Counted from the first letter of the stretch, positions 1-8,929 are shown. The stretch: DNA of 64,000 bases from Pantoea sp050157905 (GCF_050157905.1 NZ_JBKIWZ010000001.1:62001-126000), one strand, 5' to 3'. Notes: a model not told the origin generated them from the letters alone. A program made the numbers and translations.

Positions 1-114
1 CCCCGTGGCCGGGAAGAGCAGGGTGATCATGCGGGTATCGATCGCCACCACGGTGCCCAGTCCCAGTTCACTTTCCGTATCACTAATCCAGCGCTGACCT
101 AATGTAAAAACCAT
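1..114 (-). CDS. rapA: RNA polymerase-associated helicase RapA, N-terminal fragment
   Basis: The reverse strand from 114 down to the window edge encodes 38 residues beginning MVFTLGQRWISDTESELG, which matches the start of RapA (HepA), the Swi2/Snf2-type ATPase that recycles stalled RNA polymerase. Only this N-terminal end is present. The ATPase domains lie beyond the left edge, so the gene is cut by the window rather than broken. It follows polB in the same direction, as in E. coli. The identification rests on a short but very characteristic stretch. Confidence 0.88.
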   Translation of the reverse strand, partial: MVFTLGQRWISDTESELGLGTVVAIDTRMITLLFPATG

Positions 115-267
115 ATATTTTTTGCTCGAATTTTAACGTTTTTAGAGGTGTTTCCCAAAACTCAGACAATAGCGTTACCGCCAGACAGCAGGGTCTGGAG
201 CGTACTTAAGAGCGGTGAGTTTCAGGAAGGGCGCTATGGTACTGGATGGCAGGGCGTTCGTCACCTG
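115..267. other. polB-rapA intergenic region
   Basis: About 150 bases separate the polB stop from the rapA start and presumably hold the rapA promoter. A perfect 6-bp stem (CCAGAC / GTCTGG) sits at 181-198 but has no T-run on either side, so I do not call it a terminator. The plus-strand frame crossing this region has no recognisable product. Confidence 0.5.
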
Positions 268-2625
268 TCAAAAAAGACCCAGCTGCCCGGTAATCAGTGT
301 AGCAAAGTCCCCGTCCACAAAGGGCAGGATCCCTTCAGCAACCGGCTGAAGTTGCCGGGTCACGTAGTGATCATAGTCCAGTGGCGTGCTGCGCGCCTCC
401 AGTGGCTCGGGCCCCGCCGTCGCCATGACGTAACGGATCCGGCCACCGTTCTGATACTGCAGCGGGCGGTTTAATTTGCGATTCTGCTCGTCGGCCAACC
501 GCGCCGCGCGAACGTGGGGCGGCACGTTTCGTTCATACTCTTTTAGCGGACGGCGCAGACGCTTTTTGTAGATCAGCTGATCGTCGAGTTCCCCCGCCAG
601 CAGCTGCGCCACCGTCTCCCGAATGTAATCCTGCCAGGGTTCCCGGTGGAAGATGCGATGATAGAGCTGCTGCTGAAAGGTTTTGGCCAGCGGCGTCCAG
701 TCGGTCCGCACCGACTCCAGCCCCCTGAAGACCATGCGTTCGCCGTCTGCGTCACGGATCAGGCCCGCGTAGCGTTTTTTGCTGCCCTGTTCCGCGCCGC
801 GAATGGTCGGCATCAGAAAACGGCAGAAGTGGCTTTCATACTCCAGCTCCAGCGCGCTGGTCAGTCCCTGGGTCTGCTGCAGATGGTCATGCCACCAGGC
901 ATTCACCTTCTGCACCAGCTGCTGACCAATCGCCGCTGCTTCTTCTTCGTCGTGAGCCGACTTCAGCCAGACAAAGGTGGAGTCGGTGTCGCCATAGATC
1001 ACATCGTAACCTTCCGCCTCAATCAGCGCGCGGGTCTGCTGCATGATGGCGTGACCGCGCAGCGTAATCGAGGAGGCGAGACGCGGATCGAAGAAGCGAC
1101 AGGCGCTGGTGCCCAGCACGCCGTAAAAGGCGTTCATAATGATTTTCAGCGCCTGCGACAGCGGCTGGTTGTTCTGCTTTTTCGCCGCGTCTCGGCCCAG
1201 CCAGATCTGCTCAACCATCGCCGGCAGGCAGTGGGTGTGTCGCGAGAAGCGCGCTTCGCGGAACCCCGCGACCGAATCGGCATCATCGGGATGGGCCAGG
1301 CCTTCCACCAGTCCGACCGGGTCGATCAGGAAGGTGCGGATAATAGAGGGGTAGAGGCTCTTATAGTCCAGCACCAGCACGGAATCATAGAGGCCGGGGC
1401 GCGAATCCATCACATAGCCGCCCGGACTCGCTTCCGGCGCGACATCTCCCCGGTTGGGCGCGACAAACCCGGCGCGGTGCATCCGGGGAATATAGAGATG
1501 ACTGAAAGCCGCCACCGATCCGCCATGACGATCCACCGCCAGGCCGTTGACCGCCGCGCGCTCCAGCAGAAACGGCATAATCGCCGTCTTGTGGAAAATG
1601 CGCGTGACCAGCTCGCAATCTTTCAGGTTATAGCGCGCCAGCGCCGGTTTATCGTTGGCGAAGCGCCAGTTGATCTCCTCCATGCGCTGCCAGGGATTAT
1701 CGATCGCTTTCCCTTCGCCCAGCAGCTGCTGCGACACCGACTCCAGGCTGAAGGAGGGGAAATCCCAGAACGCCGATTTAAGGGCCTCGATGCCATCAAT
1801 AATCAGGCGGCCGCTGGCAAGGGCGAAGAAAACCCCAGGCTTGAAGCCATGTTCACGCCACTCCAGCGCGGCCTGCTGGCGGCCCAGACGCAGCGGAATG
1901 CCGTAGCGGTCGGCATGTTTCTGCAGCACGCGCAGGTCAAACTGCACCACATTCCAGCCAATCAGCACATCCGGATCGTGCTCGGCAAACCACTGATTCA
2001 GCGCCTCAATCAGCTGAGGACGGCTGTCGAGATAGATCAGGTCAAAATCGAGGGCGCTGGCGTCGCCGTTGGCCGGGCCGAGCATGTAGACCTGACGCTG
2101 ACCGCAGCCTTCCAGCCCGATGCAGTACAGTTCACCATGCTGGGTGGTTTCGATATCCAGTGACACCCACTTCAGGGGCGGGCGATAGTCGGGATGCGGC
2201 TTGAGCCGCGCATTCACCACGCTGTCACCCTGCTGTTCGCCATCAAACCAGACGGGCGCGGTGATAAAACGTTCCATCAGATAGCGATCCGGTGGGCGGA
2301 TGTCCGCCTCATAGACCGGAATGCCCTGTTCGCGCAGCCGTTTTTCAATGCGCTGAAGCTGCCGGTTCTGCGGGCAGTAGAGGCCGAAAACCGGGCGGCG
2401 ACGGAAATCTTTCAGCGCCAGCGACTGAATCCGAAACTGACGTTCATCCTGGAGTAACGCGCGCACCTGCACCTGAAACACCTCAGGAATAAAGGCCACG
2501 GACTCCTGCACCGGCAGCACTACGCGCTGCGGGCCCGCATCGGTGGCGAGCCAGAGGATAATTTCCGTGCCATGCGGGCTGTCGCGCCAGTGGCGGGTGA
2601 GCACAAAACCTGCGCGGGGCATCAT
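268..2625 (-). CDS. polB: DNA polymerase II
   Basis: Family B DNA polymerase of 785 residues (E. coli 783), an SOS-inducible polymerase for replication restart and translesion synthesis. The 3'-5' exonuclease motif DIETT lies at about 157, polymerase motif A with DYKSLYPSIIR at about 417, and motif C YGDTDS at about 545. The C-terminal end TGQLGLF resembles the clamp-binding tail. The ATG at 2625 gives MMPRAGFVLTRHWRD, colinear with the E. coli start. A LexA-like site lies about 55 bases upstream. In E. coli araD is the next gene upstream; here it is yabI, divergently transcribed. Confidence 0.97.
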   Translation of the reverse strand: MMPRAGFVLTRHWRDSPHGTEIILWLATDAGPQRVVLPVQESVAFIPEVFQVQVRALLQDERQFRIQSLALKDFRRRPVFGLYCPQNRQLQRIEKRLREQGIPVYEADIRPPDRYLMERFITAPVWFDGEQQGDSVVNARLKPHPDYRPPLKWVSLDIETTQHGELYCIGLEGCGQRQVYMLGPANGDASALDFDLIYLDSRPQLIEALNQWFAEHDPDVLIGWNVVQFDLRVLQKHADRYGIPLRLGRQQAALEWREHGFKPGVFFALASGRLIIDGIEALKSAFWDFPSFSLESVSQQLLGEGKAIDNPWQRMEEINWRFANDKPALARYNLKDCELVTRIFHKTAIMPFLLERAAVNGLAVDRHGGSVAAFSHLYIPRMHRAGFVAPNRGDVAPEASPGGYVMDSRPGLYDSVLVLDYKSLYPSIIRTFLIDPVGLVEGLAHPDDADSVAGFREARFSRHTHCLPAMVEQIWLGRDAAKKQNNQPLSQALKIIMNAFYGVLGTSACRFFDPRLASSITLRGHAIMQQTRALIEAEGYDVIYGDTDSTFVWLKSAHDEEEAAAIGQQLVQKVNAWWHDHLQQTQGLTSALELEYESHFCRFLMPTIRGAEQGSKKRYAGLIRDADGERMVFRGLESVRTDWTPLAKTFQQQLYHRIFHREPWQDYIRETVAQLLAGELDDQLIYKKRLRRPLKEYERNVPPHVRAARLADEQNRKLNRPLQYQNGGRIRYVMATAGPEPLEARSTPLDYDHYVTRQLQPVAEGILPFVDGDFATLITGQLGLF

Positions 2626-2677
2626 CAGCAGTTCTCCGGACTCAGCATTTCAGGGATGAGAAAACCCGTTAAGTATA

Positions 2678-2697
2678 CCATGGATATTTATACAGTT
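2678..2697 (-). promoter_or_regulatory. LexA (SOS) box of polB, degenerate right half
   Basis: Read on the minus strand the site is AACTGTATAAATATCCATGG. The left half CTGTATA is a perfect SOS half-site and the AT-rich spacer is typical. The right half is CAT where the consensus is CAG. Its position upstream of polB fits the known LexA control of this gene (dinA), so repression is probably retained but weakened. Confidence 0.65.
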
Positions 2698-2797
2698 CCC
2701 GCAGCTGGCTTTTGTCAACATTGCCCTACAATTCTTGCCTTGACGCTGTGTGGCTGGCTCAGGACAATCCAGCCTTCTGCTTTTGCTAAGGATGATT

Positions 2798-3562
2798 ATG
2801 GAAGCCTGGATTCAACAACTGATTACACAGTCCCTGGAATGGGCGCTGTTTGCCGTTGCGCTGGTGACGTTTCTGGAGTCGCTGGCGCTGGTCGGGCTGT
2901 TGCTGCCAGGCACGGTAATGATGGCCAGCCTGGGCGCGCTGGTCGGCAGCGGCGAGCTTGGCCTCTATCCGGCCTGGGCTGCGGGCTTTGCGGGCTGTCT
3001 GATTGGTGACTGGGTGTCCTACGGTATCGGCTGGAAATTCCAGGGGCCGCTGCACCGCTGGAAATATCTGCAGAAGTACACGGGGCTGCTGGATAAAACC
3101 GAGCACGCCCTGCATCAGCACAGCATGTTTACCATCCTGGTCGGGCGCTTTGTGGGGCCGACGCGGCCGCTGATCCCACTGGCAGCTGGCATGCTGGAGC
3201 TGCCGGTACGTAAGTTCCTGCCGCCGAACATCATCGGCTGCATCCTCTGGCCACCGCTCTATCTGCTGCCCGGCATTCTGGCGGGCGTGGCGATTGATGT
3301 GCCAAAGGCCGCGCAGGGCGGCAGCTTTAAGTGGCTGTTGCTGGGGGCTGCACTGCTGATCTGGCTGGGCGGCTGGTTATGCTGGCGCTGGTGGCGCAGC
3401 GGCAAAAGCCGCGACTGGGCTACCGCCTGGCTGCCGCCGGAACGTCTGCGCTGGGCAGGCCCGCTGGGGCTGATCGTCGCCGTAGCAGCGTTCGTCGGCA
3501 TCCAGTTCCATCCGATGATGCCGGTTTTCCGCCATCTGCTGTGGCAGGTCTTTATCGCCTGA
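2798..3562 (+). CDS. yabI: DedA family inner membrane protein YabI
   Basis: DedA/SNARE-associated family membrane protein of 254 residues, colinear with E. coli YabI. DedA proteins are proposed flippase-like transporters of lipid carriers that affect envelope integrity. The family motif region, with GRFVGPTRP followed by a Pro/Ala/Gly-rich helix, lies near residues 115-130, and several hydrophobic helices surround it, including two near the C-terminus. I chose the ATG at 2798 because AAGGA sits 5 bases upstream and MEAWIQQLITQS aligns with the family start; an ATG at 2792 is too close to that site. The gene converges on thiQ with only 5 bases between stops. Confidence 0.92.
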   Translation: MEAWIQQLITQSLEWALFAVALVTFLESLALVGLLLPGTVMMASLGALVGSGELGLYPAWAAGFAGCLIGDWVSYGIGWKFQGPLHRWKYLQKYTGLLDKTEHALHQHSMFTILVGRFVGPTRPLIPLAAGMLELPVRKFLPPNIIGCILWPPLYLLPGILAGVAIDVPKAAQGGSFKWLLLGAALLIWLGGWLCWRWWRSGKSRDWATAWLPPERLRWAGPLGLIVAVAAFVGIQFHPMMPVFRHLLWQVFIA

Positions 3563-3567
3563 CCGGC

Positions 3568-4269
3568 TTAACGACGCGGGATACCGAGGACATCGGCTTC
3601 CCGCGTCTCGCCCGACAGCAGCTGTCGGGTTTCGCCATCCCAGTAAACCCGGCCATCCACGATCACCACGCTGCGTGCGGCAATCTGCTGTGCATCTTCC
3701 AGACTGTGCGACACCATCAGCAGGGTGATGCCACGCGCGTCGCATACCGAACGCACCAGCTGGAGCATCTCTCCACGCAATGCCGGATCGAGCGCCGAGA
3801 AAGGCTCATCCAGCAGCAGCACTGGCCGATTCCGCAGCAGGCAGCGGGCCAGCGCGACCCGCTGTCGCTGGCCGCCCGACAGTTCGCCTGGCAGACGCGT
3901 CAGCAGATCGCCCAGGCCCACCTGCGCGGCCAGCGTGACCAGTTCCTGACGCTGCTGTGCCGTAAGCTTCAATCCCGGATGCAGCCCCAGCCCCATATTC
4001 TGCTGCACGCTGAGGTGCGGAAAGAGGTTATTTTCCTGAAACAGCATCGACACCGGTCGTCTGGCCGGGACGCTGTGCGTATGATCCTGGCCCTCGATAA
4101 TCAGGGAGCCCTGGTTCACCGACAGGAAACCGGCGATCAGGCTCAGCAGGGTGCTTTTACCCGCGCCGCTGGGGCCGAGAATGGCGATGCGCTCGCCGCG
4201 TGCGGCATGAAGGCTGAAGCGCATCGGCAGATGCTGATAGAGGTAGGTAAGGTTATCGAGAGTCAGCAT
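3568..4269 (-). CDS. thiQ: Thiamine/TPP ABC transporter, ATP-binding protein
   Basis: ATPase subunit (233 residues) of the ThiBPQ importer for thiamine, thiamine phosphate and TPP, bound to the cytoplasmic face of the membrane. Walker A GPSGAGKST is at 32-40, the ABC signature LSGGQRQR at about 130, and Walker B LLLDEP just after it, followed by the switch histidine. The start overlaps the end of thiP by 17 bases, which suggests translational coupling. It is the last gene of the riboswitch-controlled operon. Confidence 0.96.
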   Translation of the reverse strand: MLTLDNLTYLYQHLPMRFSLHAARGERIAILGPSGAGKSTLLSLIAGFLSVNQGSLIIEGQDHTHSVPARRPVSMLFQENNLFPHLSVQQNMGLGLHPGLKLTAQQRQELVTLAAQVGLGDLLTRLPGELSGGQRQRVALARCLLRNRPVLLLDEPFSALDPALRGEMLQLVRSVCDARGITLLMVSHSLEDAQQIAARSVVIVDGRVYWDGETRQLLSGETREADVLGIPRR

Positions 4270-5863
4270 GGCGACCTGGCAATTTTTCCATTAGCGTGAA
4301 CAGCAACAGGCAGAGCAGCAGCAGCAACAGGGCAGTGACTGCACCATCCGCGCCGCGATAGGCCCCTATCTGCTGATAAAGGTAAAACGGCAGCGTGTGG
4401 AAGTCGGCACTACCAAATAGCGCCACCACGCCAAAATCGCCCACCGACAGGACGCAGGCAAAGGCCAGCGCCTGCGCCAGCGGACGCTTCAGCGCCCGCA
4501 GCTCAATCAGCCGCAGCCGGTTCCAGCCGTGGATAGCCAGCGAATCACAGAGTCTGCCATAACGCTCCGCGACATCCCGCATCGGGTTTTCCAGCACTTT
4601 CATGGCATAAGGAATGGCAATCAGCGCATTGGTAAAGATCACCAGCCCCTCTGCCGAGTCGGGCAGGCCGATCGTGGTGTTGAACAGCAGGAAAAAGCCG
4701 GTGGCGAGGACAATGCCGGGCATCGCCAGGATCAGCATGCCGCTGGTGTCGATCAGCTGTGCGGCCATCGGACGCTGACGCAGCCGCAGCTCGCGGCTGC
4801 TCCACAGCAGCATCATCGTCAGCACCACGCAGAGCAGCCCCGCGCCCGTGGCGATTCGCAGCGAGGTGAAGGTCGCCTGCCAGAGTGCTGGCTGCGCCAG
4901 CGCACCCCGTATGCCGCCGTGCAGACCCTCGACGACCACCGCCGCCAGCGGGGGCAGCAGCAGGAGCAGCGCCAGCAGGATCAGCAGCGCATCAATCAGC
5001 TGTGCCGCACGCGAATCCTGCGGATCGCGCCAGCCGCTGAGCTGGCTGCTTCCGGCGGGAATCGCCTTGCTGAAGCGCTGACTGAGCAGCACCAGCGTCA
5101 GGCAGCAGCCGAGCTGGATCATTGCCAGCAGGGCGGCGCGGCCGGGATCATAGTCATAACTCAGAGCCTGGAAGATGGCCAGTTCGATGGTGGTCGCCTG
5201 CGGACCGCCGCCCAGCGACAGCACGGTGGCAAAGCTGGCAAAACAGAGCATAAAAATCAGCGCCCCGGCAGGCAGCAGCTGACGCCGCAGCCACGGCCAC
5301 TCCAGCAGACGAAACTGATGCCAGCCGCGCAGGCCGAGCTGAGCCGTCAGCTGACGCTGCTCCGCCGGGATCTGCTCCAGCGCCTGCAGCAGCAGACGCG
5401 TCGCCAGCGGCAGGTTAAAGAAGACGTGCGCCAGCAGAATGCCTGACAGCCCATAAGGCGAGAAGTGATAGCCAATCCCGGCCCACTGGCAGAGCTGCGC
5501 CAGCCAGCCGGTACGTCCGTAAACCGTCAGCAGACCAAATATCGCCACCAGCACCGGCAGCACCAGGGTCATGGCGCACAGGCGCAGCAACAGCTGACGG
5601 CCCGGAAAGCGGCGACGATAGAGCGCCCGTGCCAGCGGCAGGGCGGGCAGCAGTGACAGCAGCGCAGAGAGCAGTGCCTGACCGAATGAGAACGCGATGA
5701 CATGGCGCAGGTAATCATCCTGCAGCACGCTGCGCAGGTCGGTTTCCGGTGCGGCGCGCCAGAGCGCGCCGAAGGCCAGAAACGCCACCAGGGTTAACAG
5801 CAGCGTGGCGAATGAGCCGGGTAGCAGCCAGCGCGGCATCAGCGACTGACTGCGCGTTGCCAC
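4253..5863 (-). CDS. thiP: Thiamine/TPP ABC transporter, permease
   Basis: Permease of 536 residues, the same length as E. coli ThiP, with two homologous membrane halves of about six helices each. Both halves carry the inner-membrane-component signature (the first around QLGLRGWHQFRLLEWP). It forms the transmembrane path for thiamine compounds delivered by ThiB. The start overlaps the thiB stop by 25 bases. The first residues MATRSQSLMPRWLLPG match the family start. Confidence 0.96.
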   Translation of the reverse strand: MATRSQSLMPRWLLPGSFATLLLTLVAFLAFGALWRAAPETDLRSVLQDDYLRHVIAFSFGQALLSALLSLLPALPLARALYRRRFPGRQLLLRLCAMTLVLPVLVAIFGLLTVYGRTGWLAQLCQWAGIGYHFSPYGLSGILLAHVFFNLPLATRLLLQALEQIPAEQRQLTAQLGLRGWHQFRLLEWPWLRRQLLPAGALIFMLCFASFATVLSLGGGPQATTIELAIFQALSYDYDPGRAALLAMIQLGCCLTLVLLSQRFSKAIPAGSSQLSGWRDPQDSRAAQLIDALLILLALLLLLPPLAAVVVEGLHGGIRGALAQPALWQATFTSLRIATGAGLLCVVLTMMLLWSSRELRLRQRPMAAQLIDTSGMLILAMPGIVLATGFFLLFNTTIGLPDSAEGLVIFTNALIAIPYAMKVLENPMRDVAERYGRLCDSLAIHGWNRLRLIELRALKRPLAQALAFACVLSVGDFGVVALFGSADFHTLPFYLYQQIGAYRGADGAVTALLLLLLCLLLFTLMEKLPGRHADSR

Positions 5864-6825
5864 TGGCTAATCCAGCTGGCGCGCTGGCTGGCGACCTCTT
5901 CCGGCGAGAACTGCAGCGCAGTGGCGGGCACCGTCAGGGCGTTAAAACCGGCTGGCAGCGGTGTGGCGGTCACCGGGTACATCCAGTTGCCGGTTGGAAT
6001 GGTGTGCTGGAAGTCGGGGGAGACCATAAACGTCATGAACTGCTGCGCCAGCTCGGGCTGTTTGCTGCTGGCTAACTGCGCGGCGACTTCGACCTGCAGA
6101 TAGTGGCCTTCGGCAAACGGGGCGGCCGCATAATTCTCTTTCTTCTCTTCGATAATGTGATAAGCCGGTGACGTGGTGTAGCTCAGCACCAGATCGCTTT
6201 CCCCTTTCAGGAACAGGCCATAGGCTTCACTCCAGCCTTTAGTCACCGTCACGGTTTTCTGCGCCAGCTTCTGCCACGCCTGCGGTGCCTGATCACCATA
6301 GACTTTCTGCATCCAGAGCAGCAGACCTAAACCCGGTGTGCTGGTGCGGGGATCTTCGTAGATAACCCGCCACTTCTGCGGGCTGTCGACCAGCTCTTTC
6401 AGGCTTTTCGGCGGGTTTTTCAGCCGGGTTTTGTCATAGACAAAAGCGAAGTAGCCATAGTCGAAGGGAATGAAGGTCGTGTCATGCCAGCCACCAGGCA
6501 GGGTTAATCTGGCGGTGTCGACCTGACTTCTGGCGAACAGGCCGGTTTTCTGCGCCGCCTGGACCAGATTGTTGTCCAGTCCCAGCACCACATCCGCCTT
6601 GCTGTTTTTACCTTCCATCCGCACGCGGTTCAGCAGCGAGACGCCATCTTCCAGCGTGACAAATTTCAGTTCGCAGTTGCAGCGGGCTTCAAAGGCTTTT
6701 TTTACTGCCGGGCCAGGGCCCCAGTCGGCCGAGAAAGAGTCATAGGTATAGACCGTGAGCACCGGCTTAGCCGCCAGAACGGGGGCGGAGAGTAACAACA
6801 GGACCGGCAGAACTTTGTTTAACAC
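5839..6825 (-). CDS. thiB: Thiamine-binding periplasmic protein
   Basis: Periplasmic solute-binding protein (tbpA) of 328 residues. I chose a GTG start at 6825 because AAGGAG lies 6 bases upstream and the product then begins with a normal signal peptide, VLNKVLPVLLLLSAPVLAA. The longer frame from 6888 would run back into the riboswitch. The mature part begins KPVLTVYTYDSFSADWGPGP, a near match to E. coli ThiB, and the C-terminus ends WISQWQRAVSR. It is the first gene of thiBPQ, and its expression should fall when TPP is plentiful. Confidence 0.95.
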   Translation of the reverse strand: MLNKVLPVLLLLSAPVLAAKPVLTVYTYDSFSADWGPGPAVKKAFEARCNCELKFVTLEDGVSLLNRVRMEGKNSKADVVLGLDNNLVQAAQKTGLFARSQVDTARLTLPGGWHDTTFIPFDYGYFAFVYDKTRLKNPPKSLKELVDSPQKWRVIYEDPRTSTPGLGLLLWMQKVYGDQAPQAWQKLAQKTVTVTKGWSEAYGLFLKGESDLVLSYTTSPAYHIIEEKKENYAAAPFAEGHYLQVEVAAQLASSKQPELAQQFMTFMVSPDFQHTIPTGNWMYPVTATPLPAGFNALTVPATALQFSPEEVASQRASWISQWQRAVSR

Positions 6826-6882
6826 TTTGCGCTCCTTCAGGAGAATAGGGGATGAGTCGCAAAGGATCTGAGCACTGAGGCC

Positions 6883-6970
6883 TCTCAAATCCCTACGTCG
6901 GTATTAACCGAATCAGGTTCGACGGGTCTCTCTCAGCTGCTTGCTGGTGGCAGGCGGCACCCCGTTGAGA
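6883..6970 (-). promoter_or_regulatory. TPP riboswitch (THI element) upstream of thiBPQ
   Basis: Read on the minus strand, the region has the conserved TPP aptamer blocks in order: GGGGTGC, the CTGAGA core, GAACCTGAT, and ACCGACGTAGGGA. The ends TCTCAA and TTGAGA form the closing P1 helix. About 57 bases separate it from the thiB GTG, room for control by sequestration of the ribosome site. The aptamer family is established; the mode of control here is inferred. Confidence 0.96.
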
Positions 6971-6977
6971 ACGCCAC

Positions 6978-6983
6978 ATTCTA
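6978..6983 (-). promoter_or_regulatory. Likely -10 element of the thiBPQ promoter
   Basis: TAGAAT on the minus strand (5 of 6 to consensus) lies 7 bases before the riboswitch P1 strand, so transcription would start almost exactly at the aptamer's 5' end. No good -35 is visible 17 bases further upstream. Confidence 0.45.
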
Positions 6984-7009
6984 GTCATTTCAGCGGCGTG
7001 GCGAAAGCG

Positions 7010-8677
7010 TTACAGCGCCGGTGGCGCGAACCAGGCCGATTTAAAATCGAACCAGCCCAGCGTATTCATCCGGACGCCACGCATACTGCGCTGGCCTTCC
7101 AGCAGCAGCCAGTGGTGAAACAACGGATGCAGACCTGCTTCCTCGACTAACTGCTTGCTCCATTCGGCCAGTGGCAGCGTTTTTTCGCGCCAGCGCGCGG
7201 CTTCCCCATGCCAGTCGATGGGCAGGCAGTGGTGCAGCAGCGGGACCTCATACAGCTGTGCAAACAGCGAATAGTTCAGTGGCAGGGTGAAGTTCACGCT
7301 GCCGAGCCAGATGTCACTTTCCGCCTGGCCCTGATACCAGCTTTCGTAGTCGATCTCGCGGGTCACCAGTGTCACGCCATGCTGAGCCAGCAGCGGCCGC
7401 AGTGCATTGGCGATACCCTCATGCTCGACGTGCTGGCTGTACCAGGTCAGCGTCAGGTGGGTCAGGCCGGACGGTTTTTCGACCGGCTTCAGGTCGCGGC
7501 GGTGATGCCAGCGCGGCAGCAGGCCGTAGGCCGGGAACCAGTAGCGCTGATACCCGACGCCCGCGTGGTTGAGCAGGGCGATGGGGTTAAACAGATAGCT
7601 CACCCAGCGCCGGACCGCCGCATTACGGCCCAGCGCGGAACGCTGGTCGAACAGCAGGTAGTAGCACCCTTCCTCCAGACGGCTCTCTTCCTGAACCTCA
7701 TCAGTGCTCCCCCTGTCGCCCTGCAGACGGACACCGGCGTAGACCAGCTCATCGCTGATGTCGGGCAGCACCCAGATAGAGACATCATCAATCAGGGCGC
7801 GAAAACCAAAGTAGTCATCAAAAGCTTCAATCTTCAGCTGACTCGCCTGATTGCGGATCACCCGGTAGGGGCCGGTGCCCACCGGCTGGCGGGCAAAGTC
7901 GGGCAGGGTGGGCCATTCGCGTGGCAGGATCATTGCACTCACGCTGCCGAGCAGCCAGGGCAGCCACGCGTCGGGCTGGCTTAAGTGGATGTCGAGCGTC
8001 CAGGGAGCGGGCGAGGCGATCTCTGCAATATGGGCGAAGAGCGGGTGCGGGCGCTGACGCGCCAGCGTGGCCAGCACATCCTCCATCTCCAGCTCTCTGC
8101 CGTGATGGAAACGAATTGCCGGGCGCAGAAAGAAACGCCAGTGAAGCGGCGAGGTCTGCTGCCAGTGATGGGCAATGTCCGGCTCGGCTTCCCCGTTTTC
8201 CTCATTTATTCGCGTCAGGCCATTGAAGATCTGGCGCGCAATATGGGTTTCCGAGCGCCGCAGCGGTGAGCCAGGCAGCAGGTTGAGCAGTGGCCGATAG
8301 TAGAGCACCCGCAGGATATGCTTGCCCTGGCGGAAGCTGCGGCCCAGATGCGCGCCGATCATCTGGCGCACCTGATTCTTGTCCCCGACCAGCTGAACCA
8401 GTTGATCGATACGATCCTGATCCAGCAGATCCTCGGCGCGCTGCTGCTGTAAAGCCAGCCCGGTGTAGCAGAAGGTGAGCACCGAGCGTTTGCCGCGACC
8501 GGCCTCAGCCTGCCAGATTAGCCAGCCCGCAGCCTGCATCCGGTTAAGCAGGTTACGCATGTGGCGGCGTGAGCAATGCAGCCTGTCGGCCAGTTCGCTG
8601 AGGGTGATCGCCTGCGTCTGCCCCTGACAGCTCTGCCACAGGCGGATGAACTGCTGTTTCAGACGTGATGAGGACAT
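7010..8677 (-). CDS. sgrR: Transcriptional regulator SgrR of sugar-phosphate stress
   Basis: 555 residues, colinear with E. coli SgrR (551). The N-terminal winged helix-turn-helix lies at about residues 5-70 (TLSELADRLHCSRRHMRNLLNRM-type helices), followed by a large solute-binding-protein-like domain thought to sense sugar phosphates. The C-terminus SMRGVRMNTLGWFDFKSAWFAPP is nearly identical to the family. SgrR activates the divergent sgrS RNA gene when glucose-6-phosphate accumulates. The gene reads toward thiB, as in E. coli. Confidence 0.95.
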   Translation of the reverse strand: MSSSRLKQQFIRLWQSCQGQTQAITLSELADRLHCSRRHMRNLLNRMQAAGWLIWQAEAGRGKRSVLTFCYTGLALQQQRAEDLLDQDRIDQLVQLVGDKNQVRQMIGAHLGRSFRQGKHILRVLYYRPLLNLLPGSPLRRSETHIARQIFNGLTRINEENGEAEPDIAHHWQQTSPLHWRFFLRPAIRFHHGRELEMEDVLATLARQRPHPLFAHIAEIASPAPWTLDIHLSQPDAWLPWLLGSVSAMILPREWPTLPDFARQPVGTGPYRVIRNQASQLKIEAFDDYFGFRALIDDVSIWVLPDISDELVYAGVRLQGDRGSTDEVQEESRLEEGCYYLLFDQRSALGRNAAVRRWVSYLFNPIALLNHAGVGYQRYWFPAYGLLPRWHHRRDLKPVEKPSGLTHLTLTWYSQHVEHEGIANALRPLLAQHGVTLVTREIDYESWYQGQAESDIWLGSVNFTLPLNYSLFAQLYEVPLLHHCLPIDWHGEAARWREKTLPLAEWSKQLVEEAGLHPLFHHWLLLEGQRSMRGVRMNTLGWFDFKSAWFAPPAL

Positions 8678-8729
8678 AAAAGGGGAACTCCCGCTGAAAA
8701 GCGCTCTGTTTTTCCTGCCCTATTTTAAG

Positions 8730-8867
8730 AGCAAACTTTGTGCAATGGGAAGAGCGGGAGGCATTCCGCAGGGAATGGCGTTCGACCCTCACGCCGCGCT
8801 TCAGCGACGTGCTTTTCTGAGTAGGGTGCATTTTCACCGCCGGCAGAGGATCTCTGCTGGCTTTTTT
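8730..8867 (+). ncRNA. sgrS: SgrS small RNA (5' end approximate)
   Basis: The gap between sgrR and setA ends in a clear SgrS 3' half. CTGAGTAGGGTG (8817-8828) can pair with the ptsG ribosome-site region known from E. coli (CACCC-TACTCAG, with one base difference from E. coli ptsG). It is followed by the small stem GGTG-cattttt-like loop-CACC (8825-8838) and a terminator hairpin with a T-run at 8839-8867. This is the layout of E. coli SgrS, an Hfq-binding RNA that silences ptsG under sugar-phosphate stress. The 5' end is a guess because no clear promoter is visible. I could not find the SgrT peptide frame that E. coli SgrS carries. Confidence 0.85.
8839..8867 (+). terminator. Rho-independent terminator of sgrS
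   Basis: The 9-bp stem GCCGGCAGA / TCTGCTGGC with a GGATC loop is followed by TTTTTT. In SgrS this hairpin and U-tail also form part of the Hfq-binding module. Confidence 0.9.
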
Positions 8868-8929
8868 CATGTTGCACGGTATCGTCTACCCTTCTTTTTT
8901 CCCCCGTTTGTCCTGAAAGGGATTTCGCT

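Noticed and set aside
181..198. Hairpin between polB and rapA as a terminator
   Set aside because: The stem is perfect but no T-run follows on either strand.
646..2163. 505-codon plus-strand frame opposite polB
   Set aside because: It is antisense to an unmistakable polB, has no recognisable domain, and such long shadow frames are common in GC-rich genes.
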